Assembly (NCBI RefSeq): GCF_900184815.1
Contig: NZ_FXXQ01000004.1
Coordinates: forward strand, 184,214 to 248,213
Direction of reading: 5' to 3'
Source: Boseongicola aestuarii
GTDB lineage: Bacteria > Pseudomonadota > Alphaproteobacteria > Rhodobacterales > Rhodobacteraceae
DNA length: 64,000 bases
The position numbers were made by a program, and so were the translations under genes. Below, piece after piece: positions 17,531 to 26,970 of the stretch (positions are counted from its first letter, which is position 1; each line of letters opens with the position of its first letter). The notes under the pieces were generated by a model. That model worked only from the letters and a program-made list of their open reading frames with translations. It did not search any database and had not been told where the DNA came from.

Positions 17531-18820
17531 TTAGGCGGTCGCCTTGGTCAGCGCCTGATCGAGATCGGCGATGATGTCGGCGGCGTCTTCAATGCCGATG
17601 GACAGGCGCACTACATTCGAGCTTGCCCCGGCCGCTTCGCGCTGTTCGTCGGAAAGCTGACGGTGGGTCGTCGAGGCCGAGTGGATGATCAGCGAGCGCG
17701 CATCGCCGAGGTTGGCGACGTGGCTGAACAGTTCGAGACTGTCGACCAGCTTCATGCAGGCATCATAGCCGCCTTTGACTGCGACGGTGAACAGTGCGCC
17801 TGCGCCGTTCGGGCAGATGCGCGCGACGCGCTCGAAGTAGGGCGAGCTTTCGAGGCCGGCGTAAGTGACCTTGTCGATGCGTGGATCGTTCTCCAGCCAT
17901 TTTGACACGATCTGCGCGTTTTCGACATGTTTGCGCATCCGCAAGGACAGGGTTTCGATGCCCATAAGCGTATAATGCGCGCCTTGTGGGTTCATCGTCA
18001 TGCCTAGGTCGCGAAGGCCAACCGCGATCGAGTGGAAGGTGAAGGCCATGCCGCCGAGGGCTTCATAGAAGTTGAGGCCGTGGTAGGCGGGTTCGGGCGC
18101 TGCGAGCGATGGGAATTTGCCGGATTTGCCCCAATCGAATTTGCCGCTGTCGATGACGGCGCCACCGGTGACCGTGCCGTTGCCGGTCAGGTATTTCGTG
18201 GTCGAATGGACGACGAGTGTCGCGCCGTGCTTGATCGGGTTGCACAGGTATGGCGTGGCCGATGTGTTGTCGACAATGAGCGGCAGGCCCACTTCGTCGG
18301 CCAGTTTGCCGATGGCGTCGAGGTCGGTGATGTAGCCGCCGGGGTTGGCGATGCTTTCACAGAAGATCGCGCGGGTGTTGTCGTCGATGGCCGCGCGCAC
18401 GGCGTCCAGATCGTCGAAGTCTACCAATGTCGCGGACCAGCCGAAGCGTTTGATCGTGTGGGTCAGTTGCGTATAGGTGCCGCCGTAGAGCTTGTTCGAG
18501 GCAACGACGTTTGTGCCGGGCATCATCAGCGGGAAAAGCGCCATGATCTGGGCTGCGTGGCCGGACGAGCAGCAGACGCCGCCGATACCGCCTTCGAGGT
18601 GTGTGATCCGCTCGGCGAGGGCCGAAACTGTGGGGTTTGTCAGGCGCGAGTAGATGTTGCCGACTTCGGCCAGATTGAACAGGGCAGCGGCGTGATCTGC
18701 GTCACGGAAAACGTAAGCCGTGGTCTGGTAGATCGGGACCTGACGTGCGCCGGTGGCGGGATCTGGTTTGGCGCCAGCGTGAATTTGAAGGGTATCAAAG
18801 CCTTGGGGGCGATCGGACAT
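17531..18820 (-). CDS. metY: O-acetylhomoserine sulfhydrylase MetY (PLP-dependent)
   Basis: 429-residue Cys/Met-metabolism PLP enzyme that converts O-acetylhomoserine and sulfide to homocysteine in methionine synthesis. The PLP lysine lies in HSTTKYLTGNGT. Upstream cofactor contacts include SSGHAAQ and the Asp in LIVDNTSATPYL. The length of about 430 favours MetY over the shorter cystathionine synthases (about 390). I looked for a SAM-type riboswitch in the leader right of 18820 and saw none. Confidence 0.93.
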   Translation of the reverse strand: MSDRPQGFDTLQIHAGAKPDPATGARQVPIYQTTAYVFRDADHAAALFNLAEVGNIYSRLTNPTVSALAERITHLEGGIGGVCCSSGHAAQIMALFPLMMPGTNVVASNKLYGGTYTQLTHTIKRFGWSATLVDFDDLDAVRAAIDDNTRAIFCESIANPGGYITDLDAIGKLADEVGLPLIVDNTSATPYLCNPIKHGATLVVHSTTKYLTGNGTVTGGAVIDSGKFDWGKSGKFPSLAAPEPAYHGLNFYEALGGMAFTFHSIAVGLRDLGMTMNPQGAHYTLMGIETLSLRMRKHVENAQIVSKWLENDPRIDKVTYAGLESSPYFERVARICPNGAGALFTVAVKGGYDACMKLVDSLELFSHVANLGDARSLIIHSASTTHRQLSDEQREAAGASSNVVRLSIGIEDAADIIADLDQALTKATA

Positions 18821-18888
18821 TCTTTGGGTCTCCCATTAAATTATTTGGGCGGACCCTAGATTAGTGGTGCAGTAGCCGCAATGGCAGA

Positions 18889-19773
18889 TCAGGTGCCGAT
18901 CAGTCGCAAAACCACGACATAATAGGCCGTATCCTTGTATTGCGCGGCGCTGACGGTCATCACGAGACGTTCGACAATGGTGTCGCGGATGGTCAGTTGA
19001 ACTGAATCCTCGATGCGATGCTGTGCCAGCATTTCAAGCGGCGTTCTGTTAACGTCGAGTGACATGCCGGTTGCCTGATTGAAGGCTTCGTCCTTCCGAA
19101 TGGATGGCAGATTGAACATCGTTTGAGCGGCACGGTTGGCGTAGACGATCTTTTCGTTCTGACTGACGACCATCACCGGGTCGATCATCAGTTCGAGGCC
19201 CGCGCGAAGCTCGTTCTCGGGCACGTTCAGCGCAAGGAAGCCGGTCGTTTTGCCGGTATCGTCGACGCGCGGCACGATATAGCGCTGCCATGCCCGCACG
19301 AAGACGTTTTGCGGGGGTTCGTGTTCGGTATAGGCAATTTCTCCACGCTCAAGCATGGCGCCGTAGAGGCTGGTTATGAAGGTTCCGATGTGACCGGTGA
19401 ACTGCGAGGATCGCTGTCCGGTCATGTCGCGTCCATAGTGCTGCGCGATGCCCGAGCCGTAGTAGGTGTAAACAAAGTCTGTCTCCCCCTCGACGGGTTC
19501 GATCATCATGATCCATTCTTTAAGCTCGCCGAAGTGGTCGAGGTTGATGTCCGTATCGGGCAGGCTGCCATCCTCGCGGGCGAGGACGCGGCAGACGGCG
19601 GCGAACTCGCGCAGAAGCGGGTTGCGGATTTCGATATCGGTCGGGGACCAGATGACCTCGGGGGCGCGCGCACCGGCTGCGTTGAACATCTGGCGCAGGA
19701 GATTTGGGGTGGCGGGTTCAAAGCTGTCCGCGATCAGATCGATCACGTTTTGATTGCGGTTTTCCTGAGCCAT
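18889..19773 (-). CDS. PAS-domain protein
   Basis: 294 residues with no transmitter, receiver or DNA-binding part. The N-terminal half (about 40-170) contains a region like the DUF5593/PAS_5 type sensor fold (FVYTYYGSGIAQHYGRDMTGQR). A second PAS-like segment lies about 190-290 (LMIDPVMVVSQNEKIVYANRAAQTMF). It probably senses a small ligand or redox state and signals by protein contact. AGGAGG sits correctly upstream (complement of 19782-19787). Confidence 0.75.
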   Translation of the reverse strand: MAQENRNQNVIDLIADSFEPATPNLLRQMFNAAGARAPEVIWSPTDIEIRNPLLREFAAVCRVLAREDGSLPDTDINLDHFGELKEWIMMIEPVEGETDFVYTYYGSGIAQHYGRDMTGQRSSQFTGHIGTFITSLYGAMLERGEIAYTEHEPPQNVFVRAWQRYIVPRVDDTGKTTGFLALNVPENELRAGLELMIDPVMVVSQNEKIVYANRAAQTMFNLPSIRKDEAFNQATGMSLDVNRTPLEMLAQHRIEDSVQLTIRDTIVERLVMTVSAAQYKDTAYYVVVLRLIGT

Positions 19774-19844
19774 CTTCGCGACCTCCTGTTAAGATCTGTC
19801 AGCTTTGGCAAAAAGGTGGACGTCCCGGTGCGCAAATTCAAGGT

Positions 19845-20834
19845 TCAGCGCATCCACAATCGGTTTCTCTTGATCCTTGCGCGGATGGATTGTTCCTTGG
19901 CGGGGAGGTCGTTCTGGTCGAAAAGTGCGCGCACGCGCGCTCCGCGGCGCTGGTAGATCATGCGACGGAAGGGTTCGTAGGTTTTCAGGATACGCTTGAT
20001 CTTGTTGGGTTGGGTGAGGTCTTCGAGGAACGCCAGTTCTGCGTCGGAGGCGCGGGCGTAAAACAGCGGGAGAGCGCGCCAGTGTTGGCTTATCTCTCCG
20101 TCGAGGCCTGCGAGGCTGGCGTCAGGGCGACCACCGCCAAGTGCAGTGATAACCACCGGCAGAGCGATCTGATCGAGCCAGGGGAACAGACTTTGCGAGG
20201 CCAGCGCCTCCATCGGGTCGTCGCGCAGGCTGGTCATGACGTCCAGCATCCGGTCGCGGAAATCATGGGGGTCAGATGCGAAAAACCACCCGGCATTGAA
20301 ATAGAGGTAGCGTTCCCAGTGGTCTTCGGGTTGCGAGGTGTCGAGCGTCGGTTCGAACGGGACGTCGAAGCGGTCGTATATCGCTTGCCAGATCTCGGTA
20401 TGGCCGGGGCCGTAGAGGGGCGGGTCGGGCCAGGTGGCCGTGCGGGCCATCGAGGCGCTGGGCCGCGCGAAGTTGAAGGCGATCTGGTCGATGGGGCCGA
20501 TGAAGAGGGTGTCGGTATCGAAGAAGATGAAGGGTTCATCCTTTTCGAGGGTCGACAGGGCTTCGATCTTGTTGCCTTGCGGGTAGGTGGCGCCGAAGTG
20601 CGGTGTTTCAAAGCTGCGGATGTCGGCGCCAAGGTCGGTGAGAAAGTCTCGGGCGTCCTCGTCCGTTATGCCGGGTTCCCCGGGCCAATTGGGGCCGGGG
20701 CGCGGTTCGGCGATCACCAGTTTACCGGCGAAATTCGGTGCGGCCTTGCGAAGGGAGGCGGCGAACAGGACTGCCTCGTAGGTCAGCCGTCCCGATTGCG
20801 CGACGATAAGGATGGTGGGGGCGGTGTCCGGCAT
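19845..20834 (-). CDS. glycosyltransferase-like protein (GT-A fold with DxD)
   Basis: 329 residues, soluble, with a strongly basic C-terminus. PFIFFDTDTLFIGP supplies the DxD metal motif typical of GT-A enzymes (GT8-like layout), followed by YLYFNAGWFF, a pattern seen in such enzymes near the acceptor site. Donor and acceptor are unknown. No surface-polysaccharide genes stand next to it. It could also be an unassigned family that keeps only the fold. Confidence 0.65.
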   Translation of the reverse strand: MPDTAPTILIVAQSGRLTYEAVLFAASLRKAAPNFAGKLVIAEPRPGPNWPGEPGITDEDARDFLTDLGADIRSFETPHFGATYPQGNKIEALSTLEKDEPFIFFDTDTLFIGPIDQIAFNFARPSASMARTATWPDPPLYGPGHTEIWQAIYDRFDVPFEPTLDTSQPEDHWERYLYFNAGWFFASDPHDFRDRMLDVMTSLRDDPMEALASQSLFPWLDQIALPVVITALGGGRPDASLAGLDGEISQHWRALPLFYARASDAELAFLEDLTQPNKIKRILKTYEPFRRMIYQRRGARVRALFDQNDLPAKEQSIRARIKRNRLWMR

Positions 20835-20878
20835 GATCCGGGCACCTTAGTCGCGTGATCTGGCGCTGAAAAGAGCGG

Positions 20879-22771
20879 TTAGTCCTTGGCGTATCCGATG
20901 CTTTGCAGGGCTGTCTTGATCTCGTCGAGGATTGCGGGATCATCGATGGTGGCCGGCATTTTGAAGTCCTGTCCATCGGCGATCTTGACCATCGTGGCGC
21001 GCAGGATCTTGCCTGAGCGGGTCTTGGGCAGACGCGGCACGCAGCATGCGAGTTTGAAGGCAGCAACGGGGCCGATATTGTCACGCACCAGCTTTATGCA
21101 ATCCGCGACGATCTCGGCGTCCGACCGCGTGGTGCCGGCGTTAGTGCATAGGAATCCAACGGGAAGCTGACCTTTCAGCTCGTCCGTCACGCCGATCACG
21201 GCACATTCGGCGACGTCGGGGTGAGCGGCGAGGACTTCCTCCATGCCACCGGTCGACAGGCGGTGGCCTGCGACGTTGATGACATCGTCGGTGCGAGCCA
21301 TGATGTAGAGATAGCCGTCATCGTCGATGTAGCCTGCGTCTCCGGTTTCATAGTAGCCGGGGAAGTGGTCGAGATAGCTCTTGCGGAAGCGGTCCTCGGC
21401 GTTCCAGAGAGTCGGCAGGGTGCCCGGTGGCAACGGTAGTTTGGCGGCGATGGCGCCAAGTTCGCCGGGTGCGACGGGGTGGCCTGCTTCGTCGAGGATC
21501 TGGATATCCCAGCCGGGCATGGCGACCGAGGGCGAGCCGATCTTCACTGGCAGTTGTTCTATGCCCATCGGGTTTGCGGCAATCGCATAGCCGGTTTCGG
21601 TTTGCCACCAGTGGTCGATCACTGGCACGTTCAGCATCTTTTCGGCCCATTTTATGGTGTCCGGGTCAGCGCGTTCGCCCGCGAGGTAGAGCGTTTGCAG
21701 GGACGAGATGTCGTAGTTCTTTACCAACTCGCCTTTCGGGTCTTCGCGCTTGATCGCGCGGAAGGCGGTCGGGGCGGTGAACAGGACCTTGACCTTGTGG
21801 TCCTGGATGACGCGCCAGAACGTGCCTGCATCCGGGGTGCCGACGGGCTTGCCTTCAAAGACGACGGTGGTGTTGCCGTGGATGAGAGGGGCGTAGCAGA
21901 TGTAGCTGTGGCCGACGACCCAGCCGACATCCGAGGCGGCCCAGTAAACGTCGCCCGGTTCCACGTTGTAGATGTTCTTCATCGTCCAGTTCAGCGCGAC
22001 GAGATGGCCCGCCGTCGGGCGCACTACGCCTTTGGGCTGACCCGTGGTGCCGGAGGTGTAGAGAATATAGGCGGGATGATTTCCAGCGACTGGGACACAT
22101 GCCGCCGGTGTTGCGTTGGCGACGGCGTCGTTCCAGTCGAAATCGCGACCTTCGAGTAATTTGCCGACGGCCTGTTCACGCTGGAAAATGATCGTGAAGT
22201 CGGGCTTGTGGGTGGACATTTCAATCGCGGCATCTAGGAGCGGTTTGTATTCCACAACGCGGTTGGGTTCGACGCCGCAGGACGTGGCGACGATAGCTTT
22301 CGGTTTGGCGTCGTCGATGCGCACTGCCAGTTCGTGGGCTGCGAAACCGCCGAACACAACTGAGTGGATCGCCCCGATCCGGGTGCAGGCCAGCATGGCG
22401 ACCAGGGCTTCGGGGACCATCGACATGTAGATGATCACGCGGTCGCCTTTCGTGACGCCGCGCTCTGCGAGTGCGCCGGCAAGGGCTGCCGTCTGGGTCT
22501 GAAGTTCGGCGTAGGTAGTGGTGCTTTGGTGACCGGTGATGGGGCTGTCGTAAATGATTGCGGCGCGGTCGCCATTGCCGGCTTCGACGTGGCGGTCCAC
22601 GGCGTTCCAACAGGTGTTGACTTCGGCTTCGGTGAACCACTCGTAGAGAGGTGCGTTGTCATCGTTCAATGCGCGGGTCGGGGGGGTGACCCAGTCGATG
22701 GCTTGTGCTGCCTCCATCCAAAAGCTTTCGGGGTCTGCCTGTGCAGACGAATAGACGTCGCGATAGCTCAT
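20879..22771 (-). CDS. prpE: propionyl-CoA synthetase PrpE
   Basis: 630-residue AMP-forming acyl-CoA synthetase that activates propionate (or acetate) with ATP and CoA. Motifs are YILYTSGTTGQPKGVVR (P-loop), the adenylate-binding WWQTETG, YYETGDAGYID, and the C-terminal lysine in LPKTRSGKILR that is acetylation-controlled in relatives. PrpE-type length and N-terminus (MSYRDVYSSAQADPESFW) separate it from Acs. GGAGGAGGG precedes the start. Upstream (22866-22963) lie repeated TTGCAAA half-sites, suggesting control by a ScfR/PccR-type short-chain acyl-CoA regulator. Confidence 0.93.
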   Translation of the reverse strand: MSYRDVYSSAQADPESFWMEAAQAIDWVTPPTRALNDDNAPLYEWFTEAEVNTCWNAVDRHVEAGNGDRAAIIYDSPITGHQSTTTYAELQTQTAALAGALAERGVTKGDRVIIYMSMVPEALVAMLACTRIGAIHSVVFGGFAAHELAVRIDDAKPKAIVATSCGVEPNRVVEYKPLLDAAIEMSTHKPDFTIIFQREQAVGKLLEGRDFDWNDAVANATPAACVPVAGNHPAYILYTSGTTGQPKGVVRPTAGHLVALNWTMKNIYNVEPGDVYWAASDVGWVVGHSYICYAPLIHGNTTVVFEGKPVGTPDAGTFWRVIQDHKVKVLFTAPTAFRAIKREDPKGELVKNYDISSLQTLYLAGERADPDTIKWAEKMLNVPVIDHWWQTETGYAIAANPMGIEQLPVKIGSPSVAMPGWDIQILDEAGHPVAPGELGAIAAKLPLPPGTLPTLWNAEDRFRKSYLDHFPGYYETGDAGYIDDDGYLYIMARTDDVINVAGHRLSTGGMEEVLAAHPDVAECAVIGVTDELKGQLPVGFLCTNAGTTRSDAEIVADCIKLVRDNIGPVAAFKLACCVPRLPKTRSGKILRATMVKIADGQDFKMPATIDDPAILDEIKTALQSIGYAKD

Positions 22772-22865
22772 GAGTCCCTCCTCCTCGAGTTATCTACGGA
22801 ATAGGGCGACAGGTGTGTGGTGGGCAAGCTTTGCGCGCCGGGGCGTGGCAGTTTATCGCAAGATA

Positions 22866-22963
22866 TTTGCAGAGTTTGCGATCAGGGGTTGCAAAATTTT
22901 GCAAACCCCGCGGCGTAATGCTTTTCGGGCGGGTGCGGTTGCGAGGGATTGCAAACTTGCAAA
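22866..22963. promoter_or_regulatory. cluster of TTTGCAAA-like half-sites upstream of prpE
   Basis: Three pairs within 98 bases: TTTGCAGAGTTTGCG (22866-22880), TTGCAAAATTTTGCAAA (22889-22905) and TTGCAAACTTGCAAA (22949-22963). The published PccR operator of Rhodobacter sphaeroides is TTTGCAAA-N4-TTTGCAAA. Here the half-sites match but the spacing is shorter. They lie between prpE and the end of maeB, so the likely target is prpE. Confidence 0.65.
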
Positions 22964-23003
22964 GTCGGCGCGCGGGGTCTGTGCCGCGCGCGCCGGGAAT
23001 CAC

Positions 23004-25286
23004 CTAGCTGTAAAGCGAGACCGGTGTTCCGGCCAATGCGGACATGTTCAACAGCCCGCGCGCTGTAATCGACGGTGTGACGATATGGGCGCGATTGCCC
23101 ATACCCATCAGGATCGGGCCGACTTCAAGGCCGCCTGCCTTCAATTTGAGGATGTTTCGCACACCGGATGCTGCGTCGGTGTTGGCGAAAATCAGCACGT
23201 TGGCCGGGCCTTGAAAGCGGGCGTTGGGCATGATGCGCTCGCGCAGGTCGGGGTCGAGGGCAGAGTCCGCGTGCATTTCGCCTTCGTATTCGAAGTTGCG
23301 GGGTTCGCTGTCGAGAATGTCGATCGCCGCGCGCATTCGACGCCCGGTTTCACAGTCAAGGTTGCCGAACTGGCTGTGCGAGCACAGCGCGATTTTCGGC
23401 GCAAGGCCGAAGCGTCGGACGTGGCGCGCGGCAGCGATCACGACTTCGGCGATCTGGTGCGGCGACGGTTCGGGGTGAACCTGAGTGTCGGCCACGAACA
23501 TCGGGCCGTCTTCGAGGATCATCAGGCTGAGCGCGCCGACCGGGTGCAGGCCATCTGTCGCGAGGATCTGCGTGATGTAGTTCAGATGCCAGAGATACTG
23601 GCCGAAGGTACCGCAGATCAGGCTGTCGGCTTCGCCGCGATGCACCATGACTGCGCCGATGGCGGTGGTATTGGTGCGCATGACGGCACGGGCCAGATCG
23701 GGCGTGACGCCGTTGCGGTCCATCAGGCTGTGATAGGTCTGCCAATAGTCGCGGTAGCGGGGGTCGTTTTCGGGGTTCACGACGTCGAAGTCGACGCCAG
23801 CGTGAATCGCTAGGCCTGCGCGTTCGATGCGGGCTTCGATCACGTCCGGGCGTCCGATGAGCACCGGTTTGTCGGTGGTCGATTCAAGCATGGCGTTGGC
23901 AGCACGAAGGACACGCTCGTCCTCGCCTTCCGCAAAGACAATCTTGCGCTGAGCGGTTGCAGCGGCTTCGAACACCGGGCGCATCAGCAGCGCGGATTTG
24001 AAGACCGACCCGTCGAGCTTGGCCTTGTATGCCTTCATGTCTTCGAGCGGACGTTCGGCCACGCCGGTTTCCATCGCGGCCCCGGCGACGGCGCTGGCAA
24101 CGACGCCCATGAGTCGCGGGTCGAAGGGTTTCGGGATCAGGTAATCAGCGCCGAAAGTCAGTTGCTCGCCCTGATAGGCGGCGGCGGCTTCGGCGCTGGT
24201 TGTGGCGCGCGCAAGGGCTGCGATGCCCTCGACGCAGGCGATTTTCATCTCGTCGTTGATTGTTGTCGCACCAACATCCAGCGCGCCTCGGAAAATGAAG
24301 GGGAAGCACAGGACGTTATTGACCTGATTGGGGAAATCCGAGCGACCCGTCGCGATGATCGCATCGGGAACGACTTCGCGGGCGAGGTCTGGCATGATCT
24401 CGGGTGTTGGGTTGGCGAGGGCGAAGATGATGGGGCGCTTGGCCATTTTCTTGACCATATCCGGCTTGAGAACGCCGGGGCCGGAGAGGCCGAGGAATAG
24501 GTCCGCGCCATCTATGACATCGTCCAGTGTACGCGGGCCGCCGGGTTGGGCATAGGCGGCCTTTTGCGGTGTCATGTCCTTTTCGCGTCCCTCGTGGACG
24601 AGGCCTTCGATATCGACAAGGAAGACATTCTGGCGCTGAACGCCAAGTTTCAGCAACATGTTCAGGCACGCGATGCCTGCCGCGCCGCCGCCGGTCGAGA
24701 CGATCTTGATGTCTTCGAAGGATTTTTTCGCAACGCGCAGCGCGTTGGTCGCTGCGGCGCCGACCACGATGGCTGTGCCGTGCTGGTCGTCGTGGAAAAC
24801 GGGAATATTCATGCGCTGGCGGCAGATGTCTTCGACGATGAAGCAATCTGGGGCTTTGATGTCTTCGAGGTTTATCGCGCCGAACGTGGGTTCAAGCGCG
24901 CAAACGATATCGGCCAGCTTTTCAGGGTCGTTTTCGTTCAGTTCGATGTCGAAACAGTCGATATTGGCGAATTTCTTGAAGAGAACGGCTTTGCCTTCCA
25001 TGACGGGCTTGGAAGCGAGGCCGCCAATGTTGCCGAGTCCCAGCACGGCAGATCCGTTGGTGACAACGGCGACAAGGTTGCCGCGCGAGGTGTAGTCGCG
25101 GGCGGTTTTCGGGTCGGCTTTGATTTCGAGGCAGGCTTCGGCCACGCCTGGAGAGTAGGCGAGGGCCAGATCGCGACCGTTTGCCAGCGGTTTGGTGGCG
25201 CGGATTTCAAGTTTTCCGGGCTTGGGGTTTGCGTGGTAATAGAGCGCTGCCTGTCTCAGCGCCTCCTGTTTTGGATCGCCCGTCAT
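23004..25286 (-). CDS. maeB: NADP-dependent malic enzyme with phosphotransacetylase-like C-terminus
   Basis: 760 residues. The N-terminal part (about 1-425) is a malic enzyme that decarboxylates malate to pyruvate and makes NADPH, with AYSPGVAEACLEI, GSAVLGLGNIGGLASKPVMEGK and VFHDDQHGTAIV. The C-terminal part (about 430-760) is homologous to phosphate acetyltransferase; in MaeB enzymes it is regulatory and binds acetyl-CoA. TCGGGAGGGA provides the ribosome site. A 14-bp palindrome starts 19 bases upstream of the start codon. With prpE it suits growth on short-chain acids and gluconeogenesis. Confidence 0.95.
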   Translation of the reverse strand: MTGDPKQEALRQAALYYHANPKPGKLEIRATKPLANGRDLALAYSPGVAEACLEIKADPKTARDYTSRGNLVAVVTNGSAVLGLGNIGGLASKPVMEGKAVLFKKFANIDCFDIELNENDPEKLADIVCALEPTFGAINLEDIKAPDCFIVEDICRQRMNIPVFHDDQHGTAIVVGAAATNALRVAKKSFEDIKIVSTGGGAAGIACLNMLLKLGVQRQNVFLVDIEGLVHEGREKDMTPQKAAYAQPGGPRTLDDVIDGADLFLGLSGPGVLKPDMVKKMAKRPIIFALANPTPEIMPDLAREVVPDAIIATGRSDFPNQVNNVLCFPFIFRGALDVGATTINDEMKIACVEGIAALARATTSAEAAAAYQGEQLTFGADYLIPKPFDPRLMGVVASAVAGAAMETGVAERPLEDMKAYKAKLDGSVFKSALLMRPVFEAAATAQRKIVFAEGEDERVLRAANAMLESTTDKPVLIGRPDVIEARIERAGLAIHAGVDFDVVNPENDPRYRDYWQTYHSLMDRNGVTPDLARAVMRTNTTAIGAVMVHRGEADSLICGTFGQYLWHLNYITQILATDGLHPVGALSLMILEDGPMFVADTQVHPEPSPHQIAEVVIAAARHVRRFGLAPKIALCSHSQFGNLDCETGRRMRAAIDILDSEPRNFEYEGEMHADSALDPDLRERIMPNARFQGPANVLIFANTDAASGVRNILKLKAGGLEVGPILMGMGNRAHIVTPSITARGLLNMSALAGTPVSLYS

Positions 25287-25304
25287 CCTGTCCCTCCCGA
25301 TTTT

Positions 25305-25318
25305 GTTTAACGTTAAAC
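25305..25318. promoter_or_regulatory. perfect 14-bp palindrome GTTTAACGTTAAAC
   Basis: A fully symmetric 14-base sequence in the 140-base gap between divergent maeB and the bicupin gene, close to the maeB start. The size and symmetry suit a dimeric repressor such as a TetR or GntR member. The protein that binds it is not in the window. Confidence 0.55.
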
Positions 25319-25426
25319 TATTATTGAGCAGCGCTTAACCTGACCTTGATTCTTCGTCAAGGTGACAGGCTTGCGCGCAGGCTTTGTGAGAGGCAGTCTG
25401 GCGCATATTGGGTCAGGAGGGCAAGA

Positions 25427-26512
25427 ATGGCCGAAATCCGTGCCGAAGTGCGGCTGCCGACGAATGAGCTGCGCGACGATATTCCCTTCTTCACAAAGGT
25501 ATTGAAGATGCGGATGGACACGATCTATCCCGCGGATGATCCGACGGTGGCGGTGTTTTCGGGGCATGGATTGCGGATTCGGGTGGATGCGGATGCGACG
25601 GAAGCGCCGGGAACGCTTAGGATTCTGACCGAGGATCCGGATGGGTTTGCCGATGGAGCGCGCGCGCTTGTCGCGCCCAACGGCACCCGAATTGAGATCG
25701 ACGCGCTGAACCCGCCGTTTGTCTTACCCGCAACGGAACATGCGTTTGTGGTGCGCAAACTGGCCGATCAGGCGCCTTGGGTCATTGGCCGCGCAGGCAT
25801 GCATTATCGCGATTTGATCCCTTCGCGGCTGGGTGGATCGATCATTGCCAGTCACATTCGCATTCCTGACGGCGGCCCGGTGCCGGACATGGTGCATTAT
25901 CACACGGTCGGGTTTCAGTTGATCTTTTGTTATCGGGGTTGGGTCGATCTGGTTTATGAGGACCAGGGCGAGCCGTTTCGGCTTTTTGCCGGAAATTGCG
26001 TGATCCAGCCGCCGGAAATTCGACATAGGGTGTTGTTTGCAAGTGATAATATCGAAGTGATCGAGATTGGCGTTCCGGCTGAGCATGTGACGACGATCGA
26101 TCACGAGATGGAACTTCCGAACGCTGAGGTGAACCCGGAGCGGCTCTTTCAGGGGCAGCGATTTGTACATCACAAGGCGGAGGGTGCCGAGTGGCGGCCG
26201 TTTCGTTTGAAGGGATTTCAAAGCCGCGACACGACGATTGATGCGAATACCGGTGGCGTCGCTGGGGTTCATGTCGTGCGGCGTGGGGGGGGTGACCCCG
26301 AATGGACGCGCCACGAAGGCGATATTCTGTTCACCTTTGTGATGGAGGGTGCGATGACCCTGGAGGGCGAGGGGAAAGAGCCGTTTCGTTTGTCTCCCGG
26401 GGATGCCTTCGTGATCCCGCCGGGGATGGCGACGCGATACGCCGAGCCAAGCGACGATATCGAATTGCTGGAAGTCGCTCTGCCGGGTGCCTTTACGACA
26501 ATTTCGGGCTGA
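25427..26512 (+). CDS. bicupin protein heading the nucleoside-salvage operon
   Basis: 361 residues from the ATG at 25427, set by AGGAGG at 25415-25420. After an N-terminal stretch (about 1-110) of glyoxalase-like appearance come two cupin barrels. The first, about 125-235, has HYHTVGFQLIFCYRGWVDLV and an IQPPEIRH turn. The second, about 255-360, has GDILFTFVMEGAMTLEG and AFVIPPGMATRYAE. Metal ligands of the first barrel look intact; the second keeps fewer His. It lies 62 bases before cdd on the same strand. Function unknown; oxygenase, isomerase and sensor roles all occur among bicupins. Confidence 0.8.
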   Translation: MAEIRAEVRLPTNELRDDIPFFTKVLKMRMDTIYPADDPTVAVFSGHGLRIRVDADATEAPGTLRILTEDPDGFADGARALVAPNGTRIEIDALNPPFVLPATEHAFVVRKLADQAPWVIGRAGMHYRDLIPSRLGGSIIASHIRIPDGGPVPDMVHYHTVGFQLIFCYRGWVDLVYEDQGEPFRLFAGNCVIQPPEIRHRVLFASDNIEVIEIGVPAEHVTTIDHEMELPNAEVNPERLFQGQRFVHHKAEGAEWRPFRLKGFQSRDTTIDANTGGVAGVHVVRRGGGDPEWTRHEGDILFTFVMEGAMTLEGEGKEPFRLSPGDAFVIPPGMATRYAEPSDDIELLEVALPGAFTTISG

Positions 26513-26574
26513 GCACCCTTGCGCTTGAGGGCGGCGAGGTTCACCCTTGGGGAAAGTCCGAGGGAGAGTGTCAG

Positions 26575-26967
26575 ATGAGCCTGATCGACGATGCCGCCGC
26601 CGTGCGATTGAATGCTTATGCGCCATATTCGAAGTTCAAGGTCGGGGCCGCGCTGAAGAGTTCGTCGGGTGCGGTTCATGTGGGCTGCAATGTCGAGAAT
26701 GTGGCTTATCCCGAGGGCACCTGCGCCGAAGCGGGGGCGCTTGCCGCAATGATCGCCGCCGGAGACACTGGGTTTGTCGAGATCGCGGTGATTGCCGACA
26801 GCCCGTCGCCTGTTCCGCCTTGTGGCGGGTGCCGTCAGAAACTGGCAGAATTTGCTGACGCGGGTGCGCGGATCACAATGGCGACGACGGACGGCGTGAC
26901 GCAGGAAATGGCGGTGGCGGACCTTTTGCCGGGCGCGTTTGATGCGGGCCACATGGAGTCGGTCTGA
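26575..26967 (+). CDS. cdd: cytidine deaminase
   Basis: 130 residues, the length of the short homotetrameric form. It deaminates cytidine and deoxycytidine to uridine and deoxyuridine. The zinc site is complete: CAEAGALAAMI (Cys and catalytic Glu) and PPCGGCRQKLAEF (two Cys), with NVENVAYPEGTCAE before it. The ATG at 26575 has AGGGAGA seven bases upstream; a longer in-frame reading overlaps the bicupin gene and is rejected. Three bases separate it from deoA. Confidence 0.95.
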   Translation: MSLIDDAAAVRLNAYAPYSKFKVGAALKSSSGAVHVGCNVENVAYPEGTCAEAGALAAMIAAGDTGFVEIAVIADSPSPVPPCGGCRQKLAEFADAGARITMATTDGVTQEMAVADLLPGAFDAGHMESV

Positions 26968-26970
26968 GCC

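Noticed and set aside
18821..18888. SAM-type riboswitch upstream of metY
   Set aside because: The leader is short and shows none of the SAM-II or SAM/SAH sequence blocks that I know.
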